64,000 nucleotides of DNA from CALCZU01 sp964396165 (GTDB lineage: Bacteria > Bdellovibrionota > FAC87 > UBA2466): assembly GCA_964396165.1 (NCBI GenBank), contig CAYNEF010000019.1, forward strand, positions 1-64,000, given 5' to 3'. The notes beneath the pieces were generated by a model, which made no database searches, had not been told where the DNA came from, and saw nothing but the letters and a program-made list of their open reading frames with translations. This document shows, one piece after another, positions 45,110 to 53,349 of this stretch. The first letter of the stretch is position 1. Every line of letters begins with the position of its first letter. A program made the position numbers and the translations under genes.

Positions 45110-46015
45110 TTAAATCGTTTTTCCCACTTGCTCGCCGAGAAGCAATGCAGTTTCGTAACCATTTTTAGTCATCGCTAGTAGATCGGAATCAGGTGCCCAT
45201 CGATTGGGCTCTCCTACTACTATGACTGTTGAGCCGCCGAACAGGAAATACCCTTTTTCCTGCCCTCTTTTAAAACTATTGCCAGAGAAACTTTGTACTA
45301 TTTTACCGACACACATCGCGCCGACTTCAATATAGGCAAGTAACCCAAAATGCTTCGTCTGAAGAATACTGACTTGTCTCTCATTGGTGAACAAGACGTC
45401 GCTTCGTTGTTTTAGCGCAAGTGGGTTTACCGAATGCAAAGGCCCCGTAAGCGTATAACTTTCAAGAAGTGTACCTTCATCCGGAAAATGAAACCGGTGG
45501 TAATCCGGCGGAGCAAGGCGCGCGACAAACAACGGTCCTCCCATGAATTTTTCAATCCAGTTTTTCTTATGAAGAAGCTGCGGCAACGAAAGAGAGGCTC
45601 CTTTGATCGGAAGCTGTAGATTTTCCGTACATTTTGCGTATGCAATATACTTTCCTTCCGCAAATGCAGGCAAGGCGTCTCCCGTGACAAAGGGGCGTTT
45701 ACCTTCTTTAAAAGTGCGAATAAAAAAATGATTAAAGTGCGGAAAATTGTTTTGCTCGTTATATTCCTCTATTTTGATATCAAACTGTTTAATGAACTGT
45801 GGAATTTTTTTTGCGCTCCACCTTGTGTTCTGTAGTCTTCCATACAATTTACTAAACCATGGCCGGGTACAAACTTTGTCGGTTAAAACAGTGCCTGCCG
45901 GGTTTTCATACAGAAAGCGCACAAACCCTTCACCAAATATCTTTTCCTCTTCCCACTGATGGCGGTTTCTATTCCAGTATTTGATAATGTGTTTTTCAAC
46001 AGACGGTGATGGCAT
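45110..46015 (-). CDS. psd: phosphatidylserine decarboxylase proenzyme
   Basis: A 301-aa inner-membrane-associated enzyme that converts phosphatidylserine to phosphatidylethanolamine. The self-cleavage site is LFGGSTVIVV; cleavage before the Ser gives the pyruvoyl group at the start of the small subunit. The conserved YHRFHFP segment contains the His of the proteolytic triad. The third member, normally Asp in a P-A-D-G-like motif, is Glu in this protein (PAFAEGKYIAYAK). Family members in the Chlamydia-like group are about 300 aa, as here. No Shine-Dalgarno is visible. Phosphatidylserine synthase is not in the window. Confidence 0.88.
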   Translation of the reverse strand: MPSPSVEKHIIKYWNRNRHQWEEEKIFGEGFVRFLYENPAGTVLTDKVCTRPWFSKLYGRLQNTRWSAKKIPQFIKQFDIKIEEYNEQNNFPHFNHFFIRTFKEGKRPFVTGDALPAFAEGKYIAYAKCTENLQLPIKGASLSLPQLLHKKNWIEKFMGGPLFVARLAPPDYHRFHFPDEGTLLESYTLTGPLHSVNPLALKQRSDVLFTNERQVSILQTKHFGLLAYIEVGAMCVGKIVQSFSGNSFKRGQEKGYFLFGGSTVIVVGEPNRWAPDSDLLAMTKNGYETALLLGEQVGKTI

Positions 46016-46222
46016 AATGGATTTACTTAGTAATGATAGTAATGGTTATAGGCACATTCAAAAGAGCCCCCTATGAGCATTTTTCATGTGCGAAATAATA
46101 GCATTCTGCTGTGGTCTCAACAAATCCAAGAATAATTTTCGATTATTGACAGATTAGCAACGACCAGTTTACTAACGTTACAGGACCCACTTACACTCCT
46201 TGAAAATATAATTCTGAGAGGA

Positions 46223-46250
46223 TTGCACTCATTTCAATTTTGTATATGAT
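46223..46250 (+). promoter_or_regulatory. promoter with -10 box 6 nt before the start codon
   Basis: TTGCAC (46223-46228), 16-bp spacer, TATGAT (46245-46250). Transcription should begin at about 46257, which is the A of the ATG. No Shine-Dalgarno is present. Confidence 0.5.
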
Positions 46251-46256
46251 TCGGTT

Positions 46257-47120
46257 ATGTCTAAGGAAACTCTCATCGACAATGTAGCAGATACGGCATT
46301 TTGGGTAGGTTATTACCGCGCAAAAGAAAACGAACGAAGCGACGCACTTTTTCGTGATCCCTATGCAAAAATTCTGGTTGGGGACAAAGGCAAGCTGATT
46401 GCCGAATCCATGAAGCAGATCAGCCGTTATACGGAGTGGTCGGTAGTGTCGCGTACAGTAATTATCGATCGCTTCATCGAAAAACTGATTAAAGACGGCG
46501 TAGATACCATAATTAATCTTGGCGCGGGGCTCGACACAAGGCCCTACCGAATGCAATTGCCCGCTACGCTTGAATGGATTGAGGCAGATTACCCAAGCAT
46601 GATTCAATACAAAAGCGCAATCTTGTCGTCAGAAAAGCCGAAGTGCAAACTGACTCGTATGGAAATTGATTTGACGGACAATGCAAAACGAAAATCTTTT
46701 TTGAAAAACATTGCACCCAACTCAAAAAAAGTTCTCATTATCACCGAAGGGGTTATACCGTATCTTTCACCAGAGCAAGTGACGGACCTTTCAAACGATC
46801 TTATCGCGCGCCCAAGTTTTCACTATTGGATAACGGAATACTTTCATAAAAAAGTGTACAAATATTTGAAACAAACAATTCGTACTGCACAAATGAAAAA
46901 CGCTCCGTTTCTCTTTTATCCGGATGACTGGTACGGATTTTTTAAACATCTCGGCTGGAAAGAACTAGAGACACGCTTTACAAACGAAATTGGCGTTGAA
47001 TTTAACCGCAAGCCCCCGATGCCCAAATGGGCCGAATGGATGTTTACATTCCTACCTAAAAAAATGCGCCAACAAGCCATGCGCATGACAGGCTACATGG
47101 TTTTTGAACGCGCGAACTGA
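46257..47120 (+). CDS. SAM-dependent methyltransferase, leucine carboxyl methyltransferase family
   Basis: A 287-aa enzyme. The SAM-binding signature NLGAGLDTRPYRM (about residues 88-100) and the acidic strand end EADYP define the family, which also includes many bacterial enzymes with unknown substrates. An ITEGVIPYLSPEQV motif follows, as in the family. Cytosolic. It lies between the decarboxylase gene (divergent) and a 84-bp hairpin repeat that starts 7 bp after its stop and could act as a terminator. Probably leaderless. Confidence 0.85.
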   Translation: MSKETLIDNVADTAFWVGYYRAKENERSDALFRDPYAKILVGDKGKLIAESMKQISRYTEWSVVSRTVIIDRFIEKLIKDGVDTIINLGAGLDTRPYRMQLPATLEWIEADYPSMIQYKSAILSSEKPKCKLTRMEIDLTDNAKRKSFLKNIAPNSKKVLIITEGVIPYLSPEQVTDLSNDLIARPSFHYWITEYFHKKVYKYLKQTIRTAQMKNAPFLFYPDDWYGFFKHLGWKELETRFTNEIGVEFNRKPPMPKWAEWMFTFLPKKMRQQAMRMTGYMVFERAN

Positions 47121-47126
47121 CAGGCA

Positions 47127-47210
47127 GTCATTGCGAGGGCGCAGCCCGTGGCAATCCCATTGCACCACGCAGTTCAAAGGGATTGCCACGGGCTACGCCC
47201 TCGCAATGAC
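47127..47210. repeat. 84-bp palindromic repeat of the GTCATTGCGAGG type
   Basis: Two 32-bp arms (47127-47158 and 47179-47210) are complementary with one mismatch, beginning GTCATTGCGAGGGCG and ending CGCCCTCGCAATGAC, around a 20-bp centre. Similar hairpins with GTCATTGCGAGG...GGCAATCC ends are found scattered in several bacterial genomes and behave as small mobile or REP-like elements. It is unlike its AT-rich surroundings in base composition. Confidence 0.75.
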
Positions 47211-47422
47211 AGTTTAGTTGTCGCAAACATTTCATCTGTACACAACCCTATCAAAAAGCAAATAAACACATAATATCAATTAGATACAAATATACTTTAA
47301 AGTACACTCCAAGTCTAAAATACACCCAACTCTGACTTTCACCTCCCCTTCCGGCTCAACAAACTTGGTACTTCTTCTGCATGTATAAAGCACATCAATA
47401 CACCTATTGTCGGGGGACAATC

Positions 47423-48139
47423 ATGAAACACAATTGCCTACTTCTTCTCATCACATTGCTTTCTTTAAATGCAATGAGCGAACCAGCACATGATTCAATT
47501 GAGGTTCCCGCTTCAAATCGACAAATTGTGAAAATCGCTGACTACAGCAAAATTCGTTTGAACGGATACGATTTTGAATACCTGGATGCAAATAACAATT
47601 GGAGCCGTCCCGAAACTGCTGCCCCCAAAAGTGATGTAGGAGTAGAAACTAATGCGGATGGTACCGAAGTTCATTACAAACGCGGCGATATTCTTTTTCA
47701 AATCGGTGGCAATTGGTACAAAGGCAAAGCGCCAGAGCTCCTAGTTCCCAATCCGCAAAATATTCCCCTTACTGTTTTCGATGAATATGTGATTCATTTT
47801 TCGAACGCTTATAGAAAAGCAAATGGGTTGTCTGTACTCCCTGTATCAGAGCTTTTCACACCGGTAGCACAGGAACACGGTTTATGGATGGCTACACAAA
47901 ATAAAATGCATCACATCACTACGCGCGCAAACTTTAACTCACTTGTACCTCAAGGCACGGGGATAAAGGAAAATATTGCCTGGAACCAGCAGACTCCTGC
48001 AGATGTAGTAAAAACCTGGATAAATTCTTCTGGCCACCGAGCGAACTTACTTGCGAAAGACGTATTTGAAATTTCCGCAGCTTCTTATAGAAGCCCCAAC
48101 AACCGAATCTATTGGGTACAGCAATTCAGATGGAAGTAA
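47423..48139 (+). CDS. exported CAP (SCP/PR-1) domain protein
   Basis: A 238-aa protein from the ATG at 47423 (GGGGGA 6 nt upstream). Signal peptide MKHNCLLLLITLLSLNAMS. A first region of about 100 residues is unassigned. The CAP domain covers about 120-238: EYVIHFSNAYRKANGLSVLP, AQEHGLWMATQNKMHH, GIKENIAW and WINSSGHRANLL carry the two His, Glu and the Gly-His-Arg-x-x-x-hydrophobic pattern of the family. CAP proteins in bacteria are secreted and may bind lipids or act as proteases. It is related in domain, not in architecture, to the large fusion at 53350. Confidence 0.82.
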   Translation: MKHNCLLLLITLLSLNAMSEPAHDSIEVPASNRQIVKIADYSKIRLNGYDFEYLDANNNWSRPETAAPKSDVGVETNADGTEVHYKRGDILFQIGGNWYKGKAPELLVPNPQNIPLTVFDEYVIHFSNAYRKANGLSVLPVSELFTPVAQEHGLWMATQNKMHHITTRANFNSLVPQGTGIKENIAWNQQTPADVVKTWINSSGHRANLLAKDVFEISAASYRSPNNRIYWVQQFRWK

Positions 48140-48291
48140 TTTTGCCATTCTTTTCTCACTCCCTTTAAGACAATCTCTCATAAGCGGGAAAAAAAACGAT
48201 AAAAAGCCATGAAATTTAGGCTGAAACACCGTGGCATCCTCCTTGCTCTAGTCCTCTATCGAGAGCCTTTTAACAGGCAGAGGAGCATACA

Positions 48292-48870
48292 ATGAAACCG
48301 TATTTATTAATCGGATTACTCATATTTTTTTCAATCGAAAATAGTGCATTTGCAAATATCAAAGTAAAAAACAGCAAATCTAGTACTACTACATCCTCGC
48401 AAGTGGACTGGTATGGCAGAGGCGAAACACATCCTTTTCTGTTAAACGTTGGTCCTGGTGCAATGAGCAGCTACGGTTCTGTGGGAGTTAGCCTCAACGC
48501 TGCTGCCGCAATTAAAGTAACTACGGAATTACCCATCTATGTAGGTTTGGATACGGCAATTTTATTTGGCAGCAAATACTCTTACCTATATGACTATGAA
48601 CGAGAAAAAAATTCGGGCGTGAGTTTTCAAACTCTAGCGTCAGCCTATTATTACTACACCATTCCCAAATTAACAAAGTTACATGCCTATGGTGGACTTT
48701 CGTTGGGTCCTGTCATCAATAGCGGTGATGTCTTTATGGGAGCGTTCATCCGATCAGGAGCGCATTGGGATTTAACACCTAAAATTGCTGCTGGCGTTGA
48801 ATTAAAAGCGGGAATCGTTTCAGAGGATTTTCTGGTACTCCCTTCGGCACTAGTTACTTTCAAATTGTAA
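48292..48870 (+). CDS. outer-membrane beta-barrel protein, 192 aa
   Basis: Signal peptide MKPYLLIGLLIFFSIENSAFA. The mature chain alternates short amphipathic strands (FLLNVGPGAM, VGVSLNAAAAIKV, LPIYVGLDTAILFG, LHAYGGLSLGPVINSGD) and ends LPSALVTFKL. GAGGAG lies 7 nt before the ATG. It appears paralogous to the barrel at 41525. It shares a direction and a 24-bp gap with the next barrel gene, so the two likely form an operon. Confidence 0.7.
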   Translation: MKPYLLIGLLIFFSIENSAFANIKVKNSKSSTTTSSQVDWYGRGETHPFLLNVGPGAMSSYGSVGVSLNAAAAIKVTTELPIYVGLDTAILFGSKYSYLYDYEREKNSGVSFQTLASAYYYYTIPKLTKLHAYGGLSLGPVINSGDVFMGAFIRSGAHWDLTPKIAAGVELKAGIVSEDFLVLPSALVTFKL

Positions 48871-48894
48871 TTATTTAACACTCAAGGAGAACAA

Positions 48895-49578
48895 ATGAAG
48901 TTATTTTATACTATTGTAATGGGTCTATTAGGTGCTACCGCGATCTTTGGCAGTACTTTGCCGGAAACAGATGTAGTGAGTAGTGGAACGTTAGAAACGG
49001 AGGTGTCACAAAAGCAATTCGAATCGGATTTTAAAGTGGGGATCCTTTTTGGAGGTGGACTGTCCACAATGACCTTTTCGAAAAAAAACGCAAATGTCTC
49101 AGAACGCTCTGGAAACCATTTGGGTATTGCGGCCGGGATAGGAACAGAAATTGGATTCTCTCCCCTACTCGCGCTCAGACCCGAATTATTATACATCCAA
49201 AAAGGCGCAGAGTATGAGGCTCAAGACGGATACAAATTAAGCGTTGCATATGATGTCTTAGAATTGCCCATACTTCTTGCTATTAGAACAAAAGGAGATC
49301 CCTTTCGACTTAATTTTTTCTTCGGTCCTAGTGTCTCTATGGCGGTGAAAAGATCAGCTCAAAATGAAACACAAAAAATAGATCTTAAAAATGAAATCAA
49401 TACTTACAATATTTCTCTTCAGGCAGGCATGGAAGCAGAGCTCTTGATTAGTTCTCACATCAGTCTTTTCTTAAACGGCCGCTTTATCTCAAGTTTGCTT
49501 AATGTAACTAAAGAAAAAACAATCACGACTTCAGCGGGAAGCAGCATTATTACGACAGGGTTGAAATTTGCATTGTAA
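48895..49578 (+). CDS. PorT-like outer-membrane beta-barrel protein, 227 aa
   Basis: A signal peptide (MKLFYTIVMGLLGATAIFG) is followed by a PorT/outer-membrane beta-barrel type domain: GILFGGGLSTMTF, GIAAGIGTEIGFSPLLALRP, ELLYIQKGAEY, DVLELPILLAIRTKG, RLNFFFGPSVSMAV, ending TTGLKFAL. AAGGAG lies 5 nt before the ATG. Family members from Bacteroidota support gliding/secretion, but here only the fold can be claimed. Confidence 0.75.
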   Translation: MKLFYTIVMGLLGATAIFGSTLPETDVVSSGTLETEVSQKQFESDFKVGILFGGGLSTMTFSKKNANVSERSGNHLGIAAGIGTEIGFSPLLALRPELLYIQKGAEYEAQDGYKLSVAYDVLELPILLAIRTKGDPFRLNFFFGPSVSMAVKRSAQNETQKIDLKNEINTYNISLQAGMEAELLISSHISLFLNGRFISSLLNVTKEKTITTSAGSSIITTGLKFAL

Positions 49579-49591
49579 GTGGAGTAATCGG

Positions 49592-49966
49592 TTACTTTTT
49601 TTTCAGCAAATTCGCTATCTCTGTAATCAAGGATTCAAACGAAGGTTGTTTTTCATGCACACCGTTCGGGATTTCTGTCCCGACGTATGTTTGGTAAAGA
49701 TTGACTTCGCTGGTAAGTAAAAAAACCGGAAGATCAGGCCAGACCTTCCGGGCTTCTTTCATTAATTCTATCCCGTTCATCTTAGGCATTCTGATATCCG
49801 TAACGAGTACGTCTACTTTTTCATCGCTGAGTATTTTTAGGGCTTCACTTGCAAGAGTTGTCCTTAAAATTTTCCAGGGATACCCATCAAGGTGAATATT
49901 CGCTGCAAGCGTTTCCATTACATGAGGATCATCATCCACCAAAAGTATAGTCGCCTTGTCAGACAC
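49592..49966 (-). CDS. single-domain response regulator (receiver only)
   Basis: A 124-aa CheY-like receiver. The acidic pocket is Asp11-Asp13, the phosphoacceptor Asp57 in VTDIRMPKMNG, and the conserved Lys106 lies in HEKQPS, where most receivers have KP. There is a long insertion between beta-4 and beta-5 (EVNLYQTYVGTEIPNG). It has no output domain, so it must act by protein contact. No kinase is adjacent. The start is GTG at 49966 (a weak AGGAAG just upstream). Confidence 0.85.
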   Translation of the reverse strand: MSDKATILLVDDDPHVMETLAANIHLDGYPWKILRTTLASEALKILSDEKVDVLVTDIRMPKMNGIELMKEARKVWPDLPVFLLTSEVNLYQTYVGTEIPNGVHEKQPSFESLITEIANLLKKK

Positions 49967-50150
49967 ATCTTCCTATCTTGTTTGAGCTCGCTTGTTTCAA
50001 TGGTGCATCATGACATTGACTATCGGGGATTAGTACACACTTAAAGTAGTATGAATAGTAAACTTGGGGCAATTAGACCCAGTTATTATTATAATGAGAA
50101 AATATTACCCACTATCAGTGGTACTTGAAATAAAAGGAGCGTGAGAAAAT

Positions 50151-50387
50151 TTGAAAATGAGCGTTGAACACGATGCAGAATACATTCAGTTTACCGAGCA
50201 ATTGCGGCAAAGGATTAGAAAACTGCGCCAAGATAAAGGATGGACTTTAGAGGAAACAGAAGAACATGGTTGGAAATCCTGGAGGCATTTGCAGAAAATT
50301 GAAGCGGGTGGAAACTTCACGATGCTCACACTATGGAAGATTTGTAAGCTATTTAAAATCCGTCCTCATGAATTATTTAAGAAATAG
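50151..50387 (+). CDS. XRE-family helix-turn-helix protein, 78 aa
   Basis: A single Cro/CI-type domain: FTEQLRQRIRKLRQDKGWTL, then EETEEHGWKSWRHLQKIEAG and MLTLWKICKLFKIRPHELFK. The typical second-helix and recognition-helix pattern is clear, although the usual LA in helix 2 is replaced by TE. The start could be TTG at 50151 or ATG at 50157; GGAG lies 13 or 19 nt upstream. Probable cytosolic DNA-binding regulator of unknown target. Confidence 0.75.
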   Translation: MKMSVEHDAEYIQFTEQLRQRIRKLRQDKGWTLEETEEHGWKSWRHLQKIEAGGNFTMLTLWKICKLFKIRPHELFKK

Positions 50388-50769
50388 CAGTTTAATCTAA
50401 TCCATGAACTTTAAACGATCGTTATGCGGAATTAGGCATTGCAAAAGCCGAATTGGCAGACTTGAAGAACTCGATGAATAGCATCGATTTCTATGACAAA
50501 CAGGCAAAACTGGACACAACGTTGAGTTCCTTGAATTTCAATTTGAATGAAAAAGTAAAACGTAACGCAGAATGAAATATTATTGCTAGCTTAGATTTTT
50601 CAAAAAGCCTACAGCAACTGAATAATGGTATTTATTGAATCATCGTGTGCAATGTTTTGTTACATTTTAATACAAAACAGTATGAGTGTTGTTTGAGATG
50701 CGCTTTCACCAGGCTGAAAACAACTCAGAATAAGCTGGCTTCATATTTGCTTTGATATAAAGAACCAAT
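50388..50769. other. intergenic stretch holding a possible gene remnant
   Basis: About 380 bp without an intact gene. A 55-codon open stretch at 50408-50575, listed separately, looks coding but has no start. The rest is AT-rich and leads to the small lipoprotein gene at 50770. Confidence 0.4.
50408..50575 (+). pseudogene. possible 3' remnant of a coiled-coil protein gene
   Basis: Reads TLNDRYAELGIAKAELADLK followed by a further helical stretch rich in Lys, Leu and Asn, ending with TGA at 50573-50575. It begins right after an in-frame TGA and has no ATG start or ribosome site. The composition is protein-like (Ala/Leu/Lys/Glu heptads), so it may be the tail of a decayed gene. It could also be chance. 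Confidence 0.3.
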
Positions 50770-51021
50770 ATGATGCTAAAAAGAACAATCAAACAATATC
50801 TTTTTCATTTTGTAGTCTGCATTACAGCCCTGTTCGCTTGCGCTACATCGCAAACGAAGGACATGCACGCAAAAGGCGTATCACCAATGGATGTCACGGG
50901 TGCAGGCAATATTGACGGTGTTTTATCAAATAAAGATATTATTCGCCCACAAGTGGAACCAGAAGAGACAGTGATTGATCAAGGTGTGGAAAAGCAAAAT
51001 AAGCCTAGACCAACTAGATAA
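50770..51021 (+). CDS. small lipoprotein, 83 aa
   Basis: Signal MMLKRTIKQYLFHFVVCITA leads to a lipobox (LFAC, before ATSQTKDMHA). The mature part is about 60 residues, hydrophilic and likely disordered (MDVTGAGNIDGVLSNKDIIR, QKQNKPRPTR-type tail). No family recognised. There is no good Shine-Dalgarno. It precedes the CsbD-like gene by 69 bp and may be cotranscribed. Confidence 0.55.
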   Translation: MMLKRTIKQYLFHFVVCITALFACATSQTKDMHAKGVSPMDVTGAGNIDGVLSNKDIIRPQVEPEETVIDQGVEKQNKPRPTR

Positions 51022-51090
51022 TACTGCTTTTGTGGAACAGTGTTTGCAGCTCAGTAATTTTTAAATAGTAACAATCAATAGGAGAAAATC

Positions 51091-51294
51091 ATGAACGCAC
51101 AACAAATCGAAGGTAAATGGGATCAGTTAAAAGGTAAGGTAAAACAGAAGTGGGCAAAGCTCACAGACGATGATCTGGAACTTGTTAAAGGCAATATGCA
51201 GGAACTTAAAGGAAAGATAAAAGAAAAATATGGTTTTCAAAAAGAACAACTAGAAAAAGAATTCAAAGAATTTGAAAATGAACATCTCTCGTAA
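51091..51294 (+). CDS. CsbD-like small stress protein
   Basis: A 67-aa protein typical of the CsbD family: MNAQQIEGKWDQLKGKVKQK and then W-A-K-L-T-D-D-D-L and ELKGKIKEKYG. CsbD proteins are abundant, charged, helical cytosolic proteins induced by general or osmotic stress in many bacteria; their biochemical activity is unknown. TAGGAG lies 7 nt before the ATG, and a strong terminator follows. Confidence 0.9.
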   Translation: MNAQQIEGKWDQLKGKVKQKWAKLTDDDLELVKGNMQELKGKIKEKYGFQKEQLEKEFKEFENEHLS

Positions 51295-51321
51295 TTAAAC
51301 TGCGACTGAAGTCAATAAAAA

Positions 51322-51366
51322 CCCCGTTCTCAATCCTTTTTACAGGAATAAGAACGGGGATTTTTT
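51322..51366 (+). terminator. rho-independent terminator after the CsbD-like gene
   Basis: CCCCGTTCT and AGAACGGGG pair around a loop, followed by a T-rich run. Confidence 0.88.
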
Positions 51367-51523
51367 ATTTAAACTGCTCTTTCTCGCCCGTAGGGAGATT
51401 CATTAAATCGACAGTACCAATATGTCTTCCCGCAGAACCATGCCAATAAAAATTAAATATGCTTTATATTTTTCTACCCTAATGATTAAAAAGAAATTAT
51501 CTTACCTCTATAAAGAGGAGAAA

Positions 51524-52750
51524 ATGCAATTCCGTAACCTTATATTCTTTTTCGTTTTCAGTATAGCCGCTAATGCTATCTCTTTTGGCGATTCTGAAAA
51601 ACCTGTTCTCCAAGCGGAAATAAAAGAGTCGTTTGCTAACAGTCTACTCGCAAAACAATGGACTGATAAGAAGACATTTGCCGAGTATTCGATGGGCGCG
51701 TGGGTTACCGGTAAAGCGATTACCACGGCAAGTGAAAGTCTGCATTTTATTGAAAATAAGGATTTCGCGCATCTACAATTTGATGTCTTGGGTAAGACAA
51801 ATACTGATTCGATAGCCACCTAACATCCTGCCACAGTCTATTCTTCCGCTGTGACACAATTTCACGCGCAAAAAGATATTAAGCTTCAGACAAAAGATCC
51901 CCTTCTTTTACCTACCAGGACCAATGCCAATTCTTCTGTACGTATTCGTTCAATCTCGGTGGATGTACGCCCTCTTTTTCAAAGAATTGCAGAGCGAATC
52001 GCCTGGAGAAAAGCGACGAGAATGTTGCCACAAGCGGCTCTCTCTCTATCCCGTAAAATTTCCTCTGAGGTAAATAAGCAATTTGATTTAATGGCAAAGG
52101 AAGCCCTGGATAAAATTCTGAAGGGTCCGGCTAGTTACTTTACTGAGTTTTTTGCAAACAGGCTAAAAAGCCCAGAGTTTAAATTTTCCACCGAAAAGGG
52201 CAGACTGAATGTATCTGCAATTTACAACAATGAGGGAGCCTTTCGGTATGTAGATACAGATCACAATGTTTTTCTCACCGTAAGTAACTCTTTTATAATC
52301 GAATTACTCAGTCAAACAAAAGGACAAACGTTGGAATTGGGATTAGAAGGCGCCCTCCTCACACTGTCACCTCAACTTGGTCCTCAAATAAGCTTTCAGG
52401 ACAACGTGATTAAGGCGGAGATTTTAGTGGATCATATGGAAGTAAACAGGGTCAGTCTTCCCTCACGCAATATCATTGTTAATTACAAAATCGTAAGTGT
52501 GGAGGGAGGATGGAGCATCCAAAAATTAGGAGCGACTTTAGTGCTTGCCCCTGGATCAAACTCAGAGACTGAGTCCACCGTGGAAGAAAAACAAATCGCA
52601 GAGGCCTACAGAAAAGTGATTAACGATATCTTGCCAGAATACTTTCCATTAAATGATGTTGAGCTAAAAAATGGGAATGGGAAGAAACTAAAAATAACTA
52701 TTCCTGTATTGAGTGCTTTAGAAAATGTTTTTTCGATTGCAATCGATTAA
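51524..52750 (+). pseudogene. exported protein gene interrupted by an in-frame TAA
   Basis: One reading frame of 409 codons runs from the ATG at 51524 (GAGGAG 5 nt upstream) to TAA at 52748-52750, broken only by a TAA at 51821-51823. The first part (99 codons) encodes a signal peptide MQFRNLIFFFVFSIAANA and residues up to TNTDSIAT. The frame then resumes without shift as HPATVYSSAVTQFHAQKDIK and continues for 299 aa more, beta-rich and with no export signal of its own. A GTG at 51851 could restart translation, but the product would lack a signal. The simplest reading is a nonsense mutation (one base from CAA, GAA or AAA). No domain recognised. It shares a TTAA with the convergent receiver gene. 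Confidence 0.65.
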
Positions 52751-53139
52751 CGCATGATGAATTCTATTTTTTTCTTTAGATCTTCGGCTGTAAAAGGCTT
52801 TGAAATAAAATTGTCGGCCCCTGCGTCCATCGCAGTTTTTACTTTTTCATCGGAACCGGTAATCATTAAAAACCTAACCTCACGTATTTTTGGAATGGAG
52901 TGTGCGCGAATCCGTTGCAGTAATTCCAAACCAGTCAATCTGGGCATATTCCAATCACATAAGATTAATTCATAGGGACTAGTTTCCGCCTGCTTTAAAA
53001 TTTTTTGCCAGGCATCTTCTCCATCTTCTGCGAATCCGTAATCCTTGCAACCGATGCTTTCTAAGTCTTTCTTTAGAATGTTACGGATAGTAGTCATGTC
53101 GTCGACCATTAAAATCTTCTTTGTAGTGAATGAAGTCAT
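52747..53139 (-). CDS. CheY-like single-domain response regulator
   Basis: A 130-aa receiver closely following chemotaxis CheY: Asp13-Asp14, phosphoacceptor Asp62 in LILCDWNMPRLTG, Thr94 in FLMITGSDE and Lys114 in FISKPF are all in place. The MPRLTGLELL segment is characteristic. With no output domain it probably binds the flagellar switch or another partner. No chemotaxis genes are adjacent. Confidence 0.88.
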   Translation of the reverse strand: MTSFTTKKILMVDDMTTIRNILKKDLESIGCKDYGFAEDGEDAWQKILKQAETSPYELILCDWNMPRLTGLELLQRIRAHSIPKIREVRFLMITGSDEKVKTAMDAGADNFISKPFTAEDLKKKIEFIMR

Positions 53140-53349
53140 CGGAAGATTATAGCATAGGAATTCTAGTTAAATTATTGTATTTAATGCACTATTTAGCAAG
53201 TGCGTTAACTAAGTATACACACGTATAGACTTAGACTTGTTAGCTCCCCCTGTATTCTCCCTGTTCCATAGCCAAGGCCGCTAGGCGCCCCTTTTGCAGT
53301 TTAATAAACAAAGTTCAGTTCTAGGCATGTAGTACCGGGGGGTACGGTG

